Shown here piece by piece: positions 62,488 through 64,000 of a stretch of DNA of 64,000 bases (position 1 is its first letter; each line of letters starts with the position of its first letter). This DNA comes from FEN-1279 sp964501535 (GTDB lineage Bacteria > Bacteroidota > Ignavibacteria > Tepidaquicellales > Tepidaquicellaceae). Under the pieces are notes generated by a model that did not search any database, had not been told where the DNA came from, and saw only the letters and a list, made by a program, of their open reading frames with translations. Location: the NCBI GenBank assembly GCA_964501535.1, contig CAZCSV010000001.1, forward strand, positions 806,001 through 870,000, given 5' to 3'. Made by a program: the position numbers and the translations under genes.

Positions 62488-63390
62488 TTAATGCTGATGC
62501 ACTGCCATATTTATAAATATGCACGACAGCATCGTGAAAATATATGCCTGCAAAAGTGCTACAAAAATTTCAAGACAATAAATGAACAGTGCGAATGGAA
62601 CTGCAATCACCGCCCCCGCCCAGTTCATTATGAAAATCAATCCTATCAATGATAATACTATTATCGAACCCGCAGTGATGTTCGCAAACAACCTCATCAG
62701 AAGCGCAAATGGCTTTGTAAATAACCCTATAAACTCAACCACAATCATTATCGGCAGGACAAATAACGGCACACCGTGCGGAACAAGTCCCTTCAGATAT
62801 CCGAATACACCGTTTTTCTTCATACCCATAATCTGCGTAGTACCAAATGTAATTAAAGCTAAACCTGTCGTTACGTTTATGTTCTTCGTTGGCTGTGCCA
62901 TAAACGGTACAAGCCCTATAAAGTTCGCAAATAAAATAAAGAAAAATATCGTCAGGAAAAACGGTAACAGCTTTAAACCGTCTTTTCCCATGTTCGGATA
63001 AACTATTTCATCCCTGATAAATACGATTATCACTTCAATGAAATTTCCGACACCCTTCGGTACCTTGTTCTTCGTATTGACCGATGCCGCCCTTGCCAAT
63101 ACCAAAACCAGAATTACCGACGACAAAAACATCATAAACAAACTCTTCGTTATGGAAAAATCAATCGCCATTCCCCCGATGTGAACAGGCGGGAACTTCG
63201 GCAGTGGAAGTTTTCCGAGAAAATAAAAATCGACATAATCGTGGTCAATAACCTTTTCGATTATATCGAGCTTTTCTTCGCCCTCTGTGTGCCCGCCGGT
63301 ATTGTTTTCCGGCTCTCCCGAAAGCGTGATTTTTGATGTGAAAAGTATAATAAAAACTAAAAAATATATTATTTTTCCCGTTTTCAACAA
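62488..63390 (-). CDS. atpB: ATP synthase a subunit
   Basis: 300 residues with a signal-like N-terminus and five to six membrane helices. The conserved arginine of the proton path is in FALLMRLFANITAGS. The N-terminal region (about 25-75, NNTGGHTEGEEKLDIIEK) is long and charged, as in Bacteroidota and Chlorobi a subunits. The start is one of two adjacent TTG codons. It directly follows the AtpI-like gene. Confidence 0.93.
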   Translation of the reverse strand: MLKTGKIIYFLVFIILFTSKITLSGEPENNTGGHTEGEEKLDIIEKVIDHDYVDFYFLGKLPLPKFPPVHIGGMAIDFSITKSLFMMFLSSVILVLVLARAASVNTKNKVPKGVGNFIEVIIVFIRDEIVYPNMGKDGLKLLPFFLTIFFFILFANFIGLVPFMAQPTKNINVTTGLALITFGTTQIMGMKKNGVFGYLKGLVPHGVPLFVLPIMIVVEFIGLFTKPFALLMRLFANITAGSIIVLSLIGLIFIMNWAGAVIAVPFALFIYCLEIFVALLQAYIFTMLSCIFINMAVHQH

Positions 63391-63786
63391 TTATCCTCTG
63401 CTTTTATCCGTGTATTTATTCAGTAAAAAAATTTCGAAACCCATATACAAGAAATAGAACCCTAAAAGGGATAATATAAAATAATTTTTTTCGAACTTAA
63501 AGACAGTAATAAGTACAGTTACCACTATAATTATCAAAAAAAGCCTTGAAATAATACTTCCAAGCGATATTATCATAAACTGCTTGTTTGGCTTATCCAG
63601 TGAAAATAAAAAAATATTCACCCCCAAAACAAAATTAACCATACCTATAACCCATGAAGTTAAAACCTCCGTTATCGGTATCCCCCCTAAAATAAACCGG
63701 CTCGTTATCAAAAGCAGGAACCATAATAAAGCACTAATTATCAATATATTCCTAACAAATACTTTGTTGTTTAAATTCCTTGTCAA
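63391..63786 (-). CDS. AtpI-like small membrane protein of the ATP synthase operon
   Basis: 131 residues with four hydrophobic helices (about 14-33, 40-62, 70-93, 98-120) and a basic N-terminus, the AtpI (ATP synthase I) topology. AtpI helps assemble the c ring. Its TTG start overlaps the end of atpZ (TTGA). It sits directly upstream of atpB. Family call is from topology and place, since the family is poorly conserved. Confidence 0.75.
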   Translation of the reverse strand: MTRNLNNKVFVRNILIISALLWFLLLITSRFILGGIPITEVLTSWVIGMVNFVLGVNIFLFSLDKPNKQFMIISLGSIISRLFLIIIVVTVLITVFKFEKNYFILSLLGFYFLYMGFEIFLLNKYTDKSRG

Positions 63787-64000
63787 ACGCCTTTTTCCTT
63801 ATTTTTTTTCTCTTCCTCTGTTAAATTTTTTATGGTAAGATAAAAACTGTAGAATCCACCGAAAAATCCTACGAATGTTAATACCAGCGTGAATATGAAT
63901 TTGGTCTCGAAATATTTGTCCAGCCAGATTCCGATAAATAGAAATATCAATATCGTTCCCGCAAGCTGTATCCCCAAACCGGAATACTGTATGAACTTCG
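63783..64000 (-). CDS. atpZ: AtpZ-like protein (5' end outside window)
   Basis: A small two-helix membrane protein whose frame continues past the right edge: upstream of the first possible TTG (63977) the frame still reads K-F-I-Q-Y-S-G before GIQLAGTILIFLFIGIWLDKYF. That sequence is the first helix with the family's W-L-D motif, followed by FFGGFYSFYLTIKNL and a basic tail. AtpZ/AtpQ-type proteins sit at the head of atp operons and are linked to assembly or cation binding. The true start is outside the window. Confidence 0.82.
   Translation of the reverse strand, partial: KFIQYSGLGIQLAGTILIFLFIGIWLDKYFETKFIFTLVLTFVGFFGGFYSFYLTIKNLTEEEKKNKEKGV

Noticed and set aside
1..64000. tRNA, rRNA, CRISPR array, insertion sequence or prophage
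   Set aside because: Read by eye on both strands, I found no cloverleaf with CCA-like end, no regularly spaced repeats with unique spacers and no transposase or integrase frame. A weak tRNA could be missed without a covariance search.

Overview
The window is an AT-rich chromosomal segment with no tRNA, rRNA, insertion sequence, integrase or CRISPR array that I could see. Two proteins end in a type IX secretion (T9SS) type A sorting domain carrying the QNYPNPFNP signature. The F-type ATPase operon lacks atpD and atpC, and a PorE-like PD40/OmpA protein and many small secreted or lipoproteins are present. Together these suggest a member of the Bacteroidota/Chlorobi/Ignavibacteria part of the FCB group, most likely an Ignavibacteria-like bacterium. 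The lineage is an inference from protein style, not a measured placement.

Layout. 1-9136 (+): a patatin-Omp85 outer-membrane protein cut by the window edge, two tandem PDZ/membrane/GAF/SpoIIE phosphatases, and purB. 9138-19814 (-): lexA, secreted proteins, a PD40/OmpA protein, a NamZ-like muramidase, a polysaccharide flippase, a pair of paralogous secreted proteins, nadC, a thioesterase and a GlcD-like FAD oxidase. 19815-20118 is a repeat-rich gap with an 18/36-bp tandem repeat and three near-identical terminator-like hairpins. 20119-28334 (-): two T9SS cargo proteins, an MFS transporter, a UPF0104-type membrane protein, LolA, a DUF3108 protein and a CtpA-type protease. 28457-34148 (-): an Na+/H+-antiporter-like protein, a solitary nuoM, a Rossmann-fold protein, a GNAT protein and an HNH nuclease. 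34292-41928 (-): mdh, coaE, rny, a probable 6S RNA, zapA, a coiled-coil protein, pheT without pheS, and a lysine-rich secreted protein.

42123-49418 (+): a DUF985 cupin, a DUF393 protein that seems to carry an in-frame palindromic insertion, metG, folP, a copper-type P-ATPase, an HMA-domain lipoprotein and a methyltransferase. 49429-52703 (-): a three-gene glycan cluster (GT2, epimerase, GT-C membrane protein). 52814-56728 (+): a sigma-54 activator, an LptE-like lipoprotein, a processive-type GT2 and a TPR protein, translationally coupled. 56725-64000 (-): rqcH and the ATP synthase genes atpG, an unknown 91-aa gene, atpA, atpH, atpF, atpE, atpB, an atpI-like gene and atpZ (cut by the right edge).

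Most of the content is housekeeping plus envelope biogenesis. The points most worth a second look are the palindromic element inside the DUF393 gene, the tandem hairpins at 19963-20083, the structured RNA between zapA and rny, the unexplained small gene inside the atp operon, the tandem SpoIIE phosphatases and the orphan nuoM. Many starts here appear to be TTG, and several genes are joined by ATGA or TTGA overlaps.
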